Source of the DNA: an uncultured bacterium | Lineage (GTDB): Bacteria > Armatimonadota > JACIXR01 | Assembly (NCBI GenBank): GCA_938041455.1 | Contig: CALITO010000040.1 | Coordinates: 1-37,382, forward strand | DNA: 37,382 bases | Direction of reading: 5' to 3' | In this document: one piece after another, positions 25,878-36,749 of the stretch | Position numbering within the stretch: the stretch's first letter is position 1 | Layout of the letters: each line of letters starts with the position of its first letter | Made by a program: the position numbers and the translations under genes | The notes under the pieces: generated by a model | Told to the model about the DNA's origin: nothing | The model's database searches: none | What the model saw: only the letters and a program-made list of their open reading frames with translations

Positions 25878-25986
25878 AACATTATATCCCCCCTTCTTGA
25901 AAGAGAAGAGAGTGGATTTAGGGGACAGAGAGAGGATATTTATAGGCATCTCACTCAATTGTCCTGTGCCCTCTTAACATCGCTGT

Positions 25987-26015
25987 TTGCTAAAGGGGGC
26001 TATTCGCGGTATAAT
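25987..26015 (+). promoter_or_regulatory. Sigma70-type promoter of pyrG
   Basis: TTGCTA (25987-25992) and a perfect TATAAT (26010-26015) have 17-nt spacing. Transcription would start near 26022, about 40 nt before the pyrG ATG, and probably continues through the AEC transporter and helicase genes, which overlap. Confidence 0.7.
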
Positions 26016-26017
26016 AA

Positions 26018-27711
<1,694 letters not shown>

Positions 27712-27712
<1 letters not shown>

Positions 27713-28632
27713 TGGCATGTTGCTTTGAGATAATCCTTTCCATATTTCTTATGGCGGGCGTGGGCTATATTTTGAGAAAAGTGGGCTTTTGGGGACCAAG
27801 GGAGGGAGCGGTCTTCAGCAGGACGGTTCTTTATGTTACGCTACCTTGCTTCATCTTCCTCGCCCTGGCGGGCGCCAAACTAACATGGGAGGCAATAATT
27901 ATCCCCTTGTTATTCCTTCTCGGCTCCCTCCTTTGCGGGATTATAAGCTTTCTCATAGCCCGCTTTCTTGGACTGCCCAAGCCATCAGCAGGCACCTTCA
28001 TATTAGCTTCCTCGGTGGGAAACACCGGCTTTCTCGGTTATCCGGTCATCTTGGGAGTTTTCGGCGAAAAGGGGCTTCCTTGGGCCGCCATAATAGACCA
28101 GTTCGGCATGGCACTCCCCCTAAATACTTTGGGGATTGCGGTTGCCTCCTCCTATGGGAATGCGAAGGGAAAGGAAAGCAAGACAATGACATTGTTAAAG
28201 AGCCCCCCATTCATAGCCAGTCTGGTCGCTTTGCTCCTCATAAATAGACAAATTCCCCATTTCCTTGGACCACTTTGGCACTCAATGGCACTACTAAGAG
28301 ATGCCACTGTCCCCCTAATTATGCTCTTCCTGGGTATATCCCTCCGCCCTACCAGCCTGAATAGAAGATGGGCACCCATTGTTATAGCCACTACTTTGAA
28401 ACTTTTCCTTCAACCGATTTTGATATATGCTTTAGCCTTGAGAGCTGGCTTGAGCTCCCTCCCCTTCCAGATTCTCGTTATGCAGGCTTGTATGCCTACC
28501 GCTCTTTTGACGGTGGTTTTCTCCCAGAATTACAAACTTGATTTGGAGCTTGCCACAGGAATCGTTTTCTTGACAACCCTCGCCTCAATCTTCACTATAC
28601 CTTTTATGAGCCAGGTGTTATCAGCGAAATGA
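27712..28632 (+). CDS. AEC-family (auxin efflux carrier-like) membrane transporter
   Basis: The 306-residue protein has about ten hydrophobic segments in the two-times-five arrangement of the AEC family. Typical phrases are FLMAGVGYILRKVGFW, ILASSVGNTGFLGYPVI (about 97-113) and MLFLGISLRP, with a final MQACMPTALLTVVFSQNY segment. Bacterial members move malonate, malate or related anions, or are unassigned; the substrate is not known here. The GTG start is preceded by GGGGAAGGA and overlaps the pyrG stop by one base; the stop overlaps the helicase ATG (ATGA). Co-transcription with pyrG and pcrA is likely. Confidence 0.88.
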
Positions 28633-30791
28633 GAGAAGTTAAAGAACTTTTGGAGGAATTGAATCCCGAACAGAGGGAGGCGGTGCTTTTTAATTCCGCT
28701 CCCTTGGTGATATTCGCCGGGGCAGGCTCTGGTAAGACAAAGGTTCTTACCTATAAAGCAGCTTACCTCATCAGCCAGGGAGTATCGCCCCGCAACATAC
28801 TCGCCGTTACCTTCACGAACAAGGCAGCGGAGGAGATGCGCACCCGCATCATAGACCTAGTGGGGGAGTCAGCAGAAGAGATGTGGGCTGGCACATTCCA
28901 CGCCACCTGCGCCCGAATACTGAGGATAGATGGAGAGGCTATAGGTCTTGCCCCAAACTTCGTCATACTTGACGAGGATGACCAACTCACACTTATAAAG
29001 GAGGTAATTTCCCAACTCTCTTTGAGCGACGAATATTTCCAGCCGAAGCTCGTGCAGAGCGTTATCTCGAGGGCGAAAGAGAACCTCATAGGGGTTCTTG
29101 AGTTCATTCAAAATGCAACGGGGTTTTTGGAGAAGAAAGTGGCTACCGTTTATAAGCTTTATGAAGATAAGAAGAAACTCAGCAAGGCGCTTGACTTTGA
29201 CGACCTCCTCTTCTACTGCGTGAGGCTTCTTAGGGAAAGAGCGGATGTAAGGGAGAAATGGCAGGATAAGTTCCGCTATATTCTGGTTGACGAGTTCCAG
29301 GATGTCAATTATGCCCAGTATGAACTGGTGAGGATTTTGGGGGAGAAATACAACAATATCTCCATTGTGGGGGACGATGACCAATCCATTTACGGATGGC
29401 GGGGGGCGGATTTCCGCCTCCTCCTTCAGTTTGAGAAGGATTTCCCCAACGCAAAGGTTCTAAAACTGGAAAGAAACTACCGCTCCCCTCAGACAATTCT
29501 TGACGCAGCCTGGTCTGTAATAAGAAATAACAAGATGCGAAAGGCCAAGAGACTTTGGACAGATAAGAAGGGTGGGGAAAAGATACGCTTCTATGAGGCT
29601 GAGAGCCCACAGGATGAAGCGAGGTTTGTCGCTCTTACAATAAGGGATTTGGTGGAAAAGGAGAAGAGGCGATACGGGGACTTCGTAATCCTTTACAGGA
29701 TTAACGCTCAATCAAGGGCTTTTGAGGAAATATTTATGTCTCTGGGGATACCTTATAAGATAGTGGGAGGGCTTCGTTTCTTTGAGCGTAAGGAGATAAA
29801 GGACATAGTGGCTTATCTGCGGGTAATCGCTAACCCCGATGACAGCTTCTCCTTCCGAAGGATAATAGATGTTCCCCCAAGGGGGATTGGACCTGTGACC
29901 ATAGGAAAGGGGGAAGCCCTCGCCTTGGAAGAGGAGATTTCCCTTTACCAAGCACTCAAAAGATTGGTGGAGGAGCAAGCCATAGCCTCAACTCAGTTGA
30001 GAAGGGTTCAACAATTCTTGGAAATTATCGAGGGGTTGAAAGAAGAGGCTTTATCCCAGCCTCCCTCCCGCTTAATTAGGGAAGTATTGGATAGAACGGG
30101 CTATTGGAAATATGTGGATAACGGGACGCTTGAGGGGGAGACGAGAAAGGAGAACCTACAGGAATTCATCACCTTCGCGAGGGAATTGGAGGATAAGAAT
30201 CCTTCCGCCGACCTCCTCGCCCTCTTGGAGAGGATCTCCCTCCTCACGGATATAGATACATATCAAGAAACACCCGATACAGTGACATTGATGACCCTTC
30301 ACTCGGCAAAGGGATTGGAATTTCCTATAGTCTTCATCGTGGGATTAGAGGAAGGACTTCTACCTCATTCCCGTTCTTTGCTGAGCGAGATGGAGATAGA
30401 GGAAGAAAGGAGACTCCTTTATGTGGGGATGACGAGGACCAAGGAGAAGCTTTTTCTATCCCGTTCCTGGAACAGGTCTGCTTATGGAGGGGGGCGTCCC
30501 TCTCGCTTTATAGAGGAGATACCAGAAGAATTGCTTGAAGAGGTTGTCATATCGGTGGGACCCTCAGTCCCTCGCACTCCCTTAACCGAGGTGGGGGAAA
30601 TTATTAAAAGAAAGGCAACTCCAGAAAAACTTCGTTTGAAGGTGGGTGATAAAGTGAAACATACTACCTTTGGCGAGGGGATAGTCATCCAAGTGGAGCC
30701 CATAGAACACGATACAATGGTAACAGTTTTCTTCACCGGGGTGGGAAGCAAAAGACTTCTCCTGAGCTTGGCTCCCTTGCAGAAGCTCTAA
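28629..30791 (+). CDS. pcrA: ATP-dependent DNA helicase, UvrD/PcrA type
   Basis: The 720-residue SF1A helicase unwinds DNA 3' to 5' in repair and plasmid replication. Motifs in order are the Q motif LNPEQREAV (12-20), Walker A GAGSGKT (31-37), TFTNKAAEEM, Walker B VDEFQDVN, GDDDQSIYGWRGAD, LERNYRSP, TLMTLHSAKGLEFPIVF and YVGMTRTKEKL. The C-terminal segment GDKVKHTTFGEGIVIQVE is the Tudor-like polymerase-interaction domain of PcrA. The ATG overlaps the transporter stop. The length is normal. PcrA and UvrD cannot be told apart with certainty. Confidence 0.95.
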   Translation: MREVKELLEELNPEQREAVLFNSAPLVIFAGAGSGKTKVLTYKAAYLISQGVSPRNILAVTFTNKAAEEMRTRIIDLVGESAEEMWAGTFHATCARILRIDGEAIGLAPNFVILDEDDQLTLIKEVISQLSLSDEYFQPKLVQSVISRAKENLIGVLEFIQNATGFLEKKVATVYKLYEDKKKLSKALDFDDLLFYCVRLLRERADVREKWQDKFRYILVDEFQDVNYAQYELVRILGEKYNNISIVGDDDQSIYGWRGADFRLLLQFEKDFPNAKVLKLERNYRSPQTILDAAWSVIRNNKMRKAKRLWTDKKGGEKIRFYEAESPQDEARFVALTIRDLVEKEKRRYGDFVILYRINAQSRAFEEIFMSLGIPYKIVGGLRFFERKEIKDIVAYLRVIANPDDSFSFRRIIDVPPRGIGPVTIGKGEALALEEEISLYQALKRLVEEQAIASTQLRRVQQFLEIIEGLKEEALSQPPSRLIREVLDRTGYWKYVDNGTLEGETRKENLQEFITFARELEDKNPSADLLALLERISLLTDIDTYQETPDTVTLMTLHSAKGLEFPIVFIVGLEEGLLPHSRSLLSEMEIEEERRLLYVGMTRTKEKLFLSRSWNRSAYGGGRPSRFIEEIPEELLEEVVISVGPSVPRTPLTEVGEIIKRKATPEKLRLKVGDKVKHTTFGEGIVIQVEPIEHDTMVTVFFTGVGSKRLLLSLAPLQKL

Positions 30792-30795
30792 TACT

Positions 30796-30824
30796 GGGGG
30801 CGTTAGAAACTCTAAGCTTTCCCC
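30796..30824 (+). other. Imperfect hairpin after the helicase gene
   Basis: Nested complementarity GGGG...CCCC (30797-30800/30821-30824) encloses TTAGA (30803-30807) and TCTAA (30811-30815) with a 3-nt loop. No T-run follows, so a terminator is possible but weak. Confidence 0.3.
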
Positions 30825-30831
30825 TCTCCTC

Positions 30832-30865
30832 TTGACTAAACCCGTGATGATGTAAAATTTATAAT
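30832..30865 (+). promoter_or_regulatory. Candidate promoter of ligA
   Basis: TTGACT (30832-30837) is followed by TAAAAT (30853-30858, 15-nt spacer) and by a better TATAAT (30860-30865, 22-nt spacer). Neither spacing is ideal, so the exact -10 is unclear, but the combination 20-50 nt before the ligA ATG suggests independent transcription. Confidence 0.4.
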
Positions 30866-30869
30866 ATAG

Positions 30870-32912
<2,043 letters not shown>

Positions 32913-32918
32913 TGGAGA

Positions 32919-33272
32919 ATGCCCATTTATGAATATCTATGCTTGAGTTGTAGAAGAAGGTTCAGTTATCTTGTGGGAGTAGTTGCGGACCCAGGACCTC
33001 TTAAGTGCCCGAACTGCGGGGAGGAGAAGAACCTCAAAAGACTCTTTTCAAAGGTTGCTCGTTTAAGGGACGAGGACGAGGTTTTCGAATCCCTCGCCGA
33101 CGAAGCTTCCTTTGCCGGAATTGACGAGAACGACCCCCGCTCAATCGCTTCTTTTATGAGAAAAATGAGCAAGGAGATGGGAGAAGAGGGAGAGGATATG
33201 GAGGAATTGATAGAGGCGATGGAGAGAGGCGAGGATTGGGAGGGAGAGGAGGAATTACCAACCGAAACTTAA
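32919..33272 (+). CDS. FmdB-family zinc-ribbon protein
   Basis: The 117-residue protein starts with the FmdB zinc ribbon (MPIYEYLCLSCRRRFSYLVG; CPNCGEEKNLKRLFSKV; two CxxC pairs at about 8-11 and 30-33). A strongly acidic tail follows (EEGEDMEELIEAMERGED), longer than the minimal family. The family may act as small regulators or metal-binding adaptors; the role is unknown. It follows ligA by 6 nt with GGAGGT inside the ligA end, so it is co-transcribed. Its last 18 bases overlap the convergent phosphoesterase gene. Confidence 0.85.
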   Translation: MPIYEYLCLSCRRRFSYLVGVVADPGPLKCPNCGEEKNLKRLFSKVARLRDEDEVFESLADEASFAGIDENDPRSIASFMRKMSKEMGEEGEDMEELIEAMERGEDWEGEEELPTET

Positions 33273-33989
33273 CCTCTCCGCAAGTATCCGGGGTAAGCCA
33301 GCGGATATTATCAGCCTTTGAGCCTCCTGAAGGGGATACTCATATCGTTTTATCCTTACCTCCAGCTTCTCACTATCAAAAACCGCAGCGCTAGCTAACG
33401 GATTGTTATCCCTTGGTTGACCTACCGAGCCAGGATTAATCAAATAGCTGTAGCCTTCCTCTATAGCAATTGTGGCTTCTCCTCTTAACTCACTTGCAAA
33501 CACGGATAACCGCTCTTTCTGTTTGAGGAAAAGGGAGGGTATATGGGTGTGCCCGAAGAAGAGGATGGGAGTTTTAAGAAGGGAAAAGGTGGCTCTGGCT
33601 TGAGAGGTAAAGAGAAGATACTCTTCTATGGGGTCGGAGAGGGAACCGTGAACCAAGGTGAAAAGGGGGGTTTCCTGGATTTTGGGTAGAGAGAGGAGAA
33701 ATTCCCGATTTTCCCTTGTCAATTTTTCCCCTGTCCACAGGAGGGCTTCTTCAGCGTAGGGATTGAAATGATGGGAAGGGATTTTCCCCACTGCTCCCCA
33801 ATCGTGGTTGCCGGCGATGGTGAACGCCTCCAATTCCTTGATCAGTTCACAGCACTCGTTGGGCTGAGCACCATAGCCCACGATATCCCCCAAGCAGAGG
33901 AAGGCATCAACTTCTTTTCTCAATTGGGAGACGACCGTCTCCAAAGCGGGCAGGTTGCTATGGATATCCGATATTATCGCATATCTCAT
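33255..33989 (-). CDS. Calcineurin-like metallophosphoesterase (YfcE/YvnB-like)
   Basis: The 244-residue protein has all five phosphoesterase blocks: SDIHSNLPAL (7-16), CLGDIVGYGAQPNEC, AGNHDWGAVG, LVHGSLSDP and FFGHTHIPSL. These bind two metal ions and hydrolyse phosphodiesters or monoesters; the substrate is unknown. The AAGGATG ribosome site lies just before the ATG. It is divergent from the flavodoxin gene with a shared AT-rich promoter region. Confidence 0.9.
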   Translation of the reverse strand: MRYAIISDIHSNLPALETVVSQLRKEVDAFLCLGDIVGYGAQPNECCELIKELEAFTIAGNHDWGAVGKIPSHHFNPYAEEALLWTGEKLTRENREFLLSLPKIQETPLFTLVHGSLSDPIEEYLLFTSQARATFSLLKTPILFFGHTHIPSLFLKQKERLSVFASELRGEATIAIEEGYSYLINPGSVGQPRDNNPLASAAVFDSEKLEVRIKRYEYPLQEAQRLIISAGLPRILAERLSFGW

Positions 33990-34018
33990 TGCTCACATCC
34001 TTGCGTATTCATTATAAT
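33989..34018 (+). promoter_or_regulatory. Promoter of flavodoxin-kdsD, possibly bidirectional
   Basis: TTGCTC (33989-33994) and TATAAT (34013-34018) are 18 nt apart on the plus strand. ATTATAAT (34011-34018) is self-complementary, so the same site also offers a -10 (34011-34016) for the divergent phosphoesterase gene, about 20 nt before its start; no clear minus-strand -35 was found. Confidence 0.5.
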
Positions 34019-34049
34019 ATATGGGAAACTATTTTGGGAGGATTAAAAG

Positions 34050-34487
34050 ATGAAGATACTCGTGGTTTATCATAGTCAAACCGGCAATACCGAGAGAATG
34101 GCGCAGGCGATAGGTAAGGGTGCCGAGGAAGCGGGCGGCTCCGTGATCGTCTCGCCGGTGGACGATGTCTCCCCTGATATATTGAAAACCGCCCAAGCGG
34201 TTATCCTCGGTTCCCCCTGCTATTTCGGCAACATCTGCTGGAAAATGAAAAAGCTCATAGATGAAACAGTGGATCTTATGGGAGAATTTAAGAACAAGAT
34301 CGGGGGATATTTCGTCTCCTCCGGCACCAAGAAGGACGGAGAGAAGACTATGTACTTTTTGGAGAGAGCCCTCGCCATCCATCAGATGAGGATAGTGCCG
34401 GGAATCCTTTCCGTCGGCGCTACCTCCGAGGGAATATTAGAGGAGTGCAAGCGCTACGGCGCCAGAATAGCCCAAATGGAGCTATGA
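34050..34487 (+). CDS. Flavodoxin-like protein
   Basis: The 145-residue protein has the FMN-phosphate loop HSQTGNTERMAQAI (9-22), ILGSPCYFGNICWKMKKLID (about 52-71) and GGYFVSSGTKKDGEKT. It resembles small WrbA/flavodoxin-type electron carriers or NAD(P)H:quinone reductases. The partner is unknown. The GGGAGGA ribosome site is well placed. Its stop overlaps the kdsD ATG (ATGA), so the two are translationally coupled, although no metabolic link is obvious. Confidence 0.85.
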   Translation: MKILVVYHSQTGNTERMAQAIGKGAEEAGGSVIVSPVDDVSPDILKTAQAVILGSPCYFGNICWKMKKLIDETVDLMGEFKNKIGGYFVSSGTKKDGEKTMYFLERALAIHQMRIVPGILSVGATSEGILEECKRYGARIAQMEL

Positions 34488-35464
34488 AGGAGAACGATAA
34501 AAAAGATATCAAAGAAATCCTCGCTGAAGTTCTCCAAATAGAGGGTGAGGCTGTGCTATCCCTTAAGGAAAAAATCGGGGATGCAATTTGCCGAGCGGTG
34601 GAAGAAATCCTCTCTTGTAAAGGAAAAGTAGTGGTAACGGGAATAGGTAAGTCGGGAGCAGTGGGGAGGAAGATAGCCAGCACATTCGCCTCAACCGGCA
34701 CCCCCGCTGTCTTCCTCCACCCCGGGGAAGCTATACATGGCGAGCTCGGACTCCTATCTTCCGATGATATAGTCATCCTCATCTCCTATAACGGCGAAAC
34801 GGAAGAGTTGATTAATATAATCCCCTTCTTCAAGCGGTTGGGAATAAGGACAATCACCTTTACTGGTAATCCCTTATCCACCATCGCTAAAGCCTGTGAT
34901 ATAGTTATAGATGTGGGAGTAGAAAGGGAAGCCTGTCCCTTCGGTATCGCTCCCACCTCCTCAACCACCGCCACTATGGCGATGGGGGATGCTCTGGCAA
35001 TCGCGGTTATGAGGGCGAGGAAATTGACCAGGGAGGACCTGGCGAAGCTCCATCCGGGGGGCACGCTGGGAAGAAGATTGCTGTTGAAAGTGGAGGATGT
35101 TATGCGCACGGGAAAGCGCCACGCTATCGTAAAGGAGGAAACGCTCGTGAGAGATGTCCTTTTCACTATAACCAAAGCGAGGGGCGGGGCAGCAAGCGTG
35201 GTAGATGAAGAGGGAAAGTTGGTGGGCATCGTCACGGATGGGGACATAAGACGCCACCTCATCCTGGACGAGAAAACCCTTAATAAACCTGCAAAGGAGA
35301 TAATGACGGAGACGCCAATAACTATAAAGGAAGGAAGACTCGCCGTAGAAGCTTTGAAGATTATGCAGGAGAAAAACATAGACGACCTCCCCGTAGTGGA
35401 TGAGGAGGGAAAAGTTTTAGGTATGATAGATATCGTCGACCTCGTGAAGGTGGGCTTGGTGTAG
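34484..35464 (+). CDS. kdsD: Arabinose-5-phosphate isomerase (KdsD/KpsF family)
   Basis: The 326-residue enzyme converts ribulose-5-phosphate to arabinose-5-phosphate, the first step to Kdo of lipopolysaccharide. It has the SIS domain (GIGKSGAVGRKIASTFASTG; FLHPGEAIHGELGLL; ISYNGETEELI; FGIAPTSSTTATMAMGDALA) and a C-terminal CBS pair (VEDVMRTG... GIVTDGDIRRHLI; ... MQEKNIDDLPVVDEEGKVLG). The start at 34484 gives the family length and an ATGA overlap with the flavodoxin stop, with GGAG just before. It implies a diderm envelope, unless it has been recruited to another sugar pathway. No other Kdo genes are nearby. Confidence 0.92.
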   Translation: MKENDKKDIKEILAEVLQIEGEAVLSLKEKIGDAICRAVEEILSCKGKVVVTGIGKSGAVGRKIASTFASTGTPAVFLHPGEAIHGELGLLSSDDIVILISYNGETEELINIIPFFKRLGIRTITFTGNPLSTIAKACDIVIDVGVEREACPFGIAPTSSTTATMAMGDALAIAVMRARKLTREDLAKLHPGGTLGRRLLLKVEDVMRTGKRHAIVKEETLVRDVLFTITKARGGAASVVDEEGKLVGIVTDGDIRRHLILDEKTLNKPAKEIMTETPITIKEGRLAVEALKIMQEKNIDDLPVVDEEGKVLGMIDIVDLVKVGLV

Positions 35465-35486
35465 TTTCTCAGATCATAAATTTTCG

Positions 35487-35499
35487 GTTTTGTTGAATA
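35487..35499 (+). repeat. 13-nt repeat GTTTTGTTGAATA, copy C
   Basis: This third exact copy is on the plus strand, 22 nt after the kdsD stop. With copy B it shares one more base on the 5' side (GGTTTTGTTGAATA). A -10 at the right spacing is poor (AACATT), so promoter function is unlikely. Confidence 0.8.
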
Positions 35500-35553
35500 A
35501 GGGGAAAAGGGAAACAACATTCTCCTCTTAAAGGGATTCGCTAAGGGAGGTAT

Positions 35554-35581
35554 GAAAAATTCCCCCAAAATTTTTCTTTTT
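35554..35581 (+). terminator. Candidate terminator of flavodoxin-kdsD
   Basis: GAAAAATT (35554-35561) and AATTTTTC (35569-35576) form a perfect 8-bp, AT-only stem with a 7-nt loop, followed by TTTTT. An overlapping GGGA/TCCC pairing is also possible. The lack of GC pairs makes it weaker than a typical intrinsic terminator, especially at high temperature. Confidence 0.4.
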
Positions 35582-35640
35582 GGCTTCTACCCCTTGCCAA
35601 AAAATAAATATATATTAAATTTTTGAAGACCAATTCTCGG

Positions 35641-35812
35641 AGAAGAGGGTTGGCTTCGCATCCTCTTAAAAGGCGGTGATGTCCTGTGAGGGGATTCAGT
35701 TAAGCAGGAGGTGCCCACTCCTCCTGCAGGAGATTGAGGAGGGGTTTGTCCCTGGCTCTTCCTGAAAGGTGGGCGTTTCAGGGGCGAAAACTCGCTGAAA
35801 GGAGGAGAAAGA
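35641..35812 (+). promoter_or_regulatory. Hairpin-rich 5' leader of the prepilin-like gene
   Basis: Four perfect stems occur in series: AAGAGG (35643-35648)/CCTCTT (35662-35667); GCAGGAGG (35704-35711)/CCTCCTGC (35720-35727); CCTGAAA (35761-35767)/TTTCAGG (35776-35782); and GCGA (35784-35787)/TCGC (35792-35795). The last ends 4 nt before the AAGGAGGAG ribosome site. The region may control translation or stability. It does not match the riboswitch cores I know, including c-di-GMP-I, which often precedes pilin genes. Confidence 0.45.
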
Positions 35813-35815
35813 ATA

Positions 35816-36541
35816 ATGAAGGTGAAAAAAGGGTTTACCTTGATAGAACTGTTGGTAGTGATAGCCATCATCTCTATTCTCGCCGCGATACTCTTCCCAG
35901 TGTTCAGCCGAGCAAGGGAACAAGCACGGAAAGCGGTTTGTATGTCCAATGCGAGGCAGATGGGACAAGCTATAATGATGTATGTTCAAGACTGGGATGA
36001 GTGCTATCCCTTCGCCCATGTTGGTTGGGGGTCTCCTTGCACCGGTCCCGAAAATACATATTTTTATACTTGGAGGATGTTGATCTACCCCTATGTCAAA
36101 AACTTGGGGGTATATGATTGCCCTTCTATACCCCACCTGTGGTGGTATGAGGAAACAATGACCCAGCCTGGTGCGAGCTGGATACCACGCACCGTCGACC
36201 TTGACTACCAAATGTCTGGTGATGCCTTCTGCGGCTGTTGGTATTGTGGCCTGAACACGCCAGGCTATCCAAGGAGAACGGCAGATTTCCAGCGGCCCAG
36301 TCAACTCATAATGGTCAAGGAGCTCTATTCCACTGTCGCTGCCCAGCCCTCGTATTGCGTGGACAACTTCAACAAGGAGAATAACTACCATAGTGGTGGG
36401 AGAGTCTATGTTTTTGCCGATGGGCATGTGAAATGGCTCAAACCTTCGCAGACCACCTCTCCCGTTAATTTGTGGCACGAAAAACTACCACCCCTCACAC
36501 CCTACGACCACACCTGTAACGACGACTACGAGTATGAGTAA
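35816..36541 (+). CDS. Prepilin-like exported protein with DUF1559 H-x9-DG tail
   Basis: The 241-residue protein starts with a type IV prepilin leader (MKVKKG, cleavage before FTLIELLVVIAIISILAAIL) and the neck FPVFSRAREQARKAVCMSNA. The body is Cys/Trp/Tyr-rich (CPSIPHLWWYEE; CGCWYCGLNTPGYP). The tail YHSGGRVYVFADGHVKW has the exact H-x9-DG motif that defines this family. A prepilin peptidase would cut and methylate it and a type II/IV-type machine would assemble it; neither is in the window. Armatimonadota and Planctomycetota genomes carry many such genes. It has a strong AGGAGG ribosome site and a structured leader. Confidence 0.92.
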   Translation: MKVKKGFTLIELLVVIAIISILAAILFPVFSRAREQARKAVCMSNARQMGQAIMMYVQDWDECYPFAHVGWGSPCTGPENTYFYTWRMLIYPYVKNLGVYDCPSIPHLWWYEETMTQPGASWIPRTVDLDYQMSGDAFCGCWYCGLNTPGYPRRTADFQRPSQLIMVKELYSTVAAQPSYCVDNFNKENNYHSGGRVYVFADGHVKWLKPSQTTSPVNLWHEKLPPLTPYDHTCNDDYEYE

Positions 36542-36551
36542 GGTAATTTAG

Positions 36552-36691
36552 GGAAATTGCTAAATATTTCCGCTTCCACCTACCGCTGAGGGAATCGGTA
36601 GTAAGGACATCCCGCCTTATTGGGGAGAGCCAAGACTCGTCGCTCTGAAACCCGGGTGGCCCGTCCTACCATTTTTCCCAAGGGCGTGGGA
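36552..36691 (+). ncRNA. Possible structured RNA between the prepilin-like gene and the next gene
   Basis: The 208 bases between genes hold a dense set of perfect stems: GGAAAT (36552-36557)/ATTTCC (36566-36571), CTACCG (36580-36585)/CGGTAG (36596-36601), TAAGG (36602-36606)/CCTTA (36615-36619), AGAGC (36626-36630)/GCTCT (36642-36646), and TCCCA (36676-36680)/TGGGA (36687-36691). GGTA...GGAC (36597-36607) can also pair with GTCCTACC (36663-36670), closing a multi-branch fold that ends in ATTTTT. It could be a leader of the downstream gene or a separate small RNA. It matches no RNA class I recognise. Confidence 0.35.
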
Positions 36692-36749
36692 GTGCTATAT
36701 CATTAAGAGACAGCATAAACCTATTTGTATTAGCAAGAGGTGAGTGATA

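Larger units (their letters stand above)
35465..35815. other. 351-base gene-free region upstream of the prepilin-like gene
   Basis: No credible gene lies here. From left to right it holds repeat copy C, a candidate terminator, an AT-hairpin TTTTTGGC (35577-35584)/GCCAAAAA (35596-35603), an AT-rich promoter-like stretch (TTGCCA 35594-35599; TTAAAT 35615-35620), and the hairpin-rich leader. An open frame on the minus strand across this area and the next gene is an antisense shadow. Confidence 0.6.

Noticed and set aside
34786-35568. 260-codon minus-strand open frame
   Set aside because: It is antisense to kdsD and its translation is low-complexity Ser/Thr/Pro-rich, typical of a shadow frame.
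35641-35812. c-di-GMP-I (GEMM) riboswitch upstream of the prepilin-like gene
   Set aside because: The conserved core (such as ACGCAAAGC) and tetraloop/receptor elements are absent.
35696-36478. 260-codon minus-strand open frame
   Set aside because: It runs antisense through the prepilin-like gene and its leader; the plus frame has the definite pilin and H-x9-DG motifs.
36580-36671. tRNA, SRP RNA, RNase P or a known riboswitch in the branched region
   Set aside because: No T-arm GTTCGA, GGAAG SRP loop, GAGGAAAGTCC, or SAM, cobalamin, TPP, glycine or THF core could be matched by eye.
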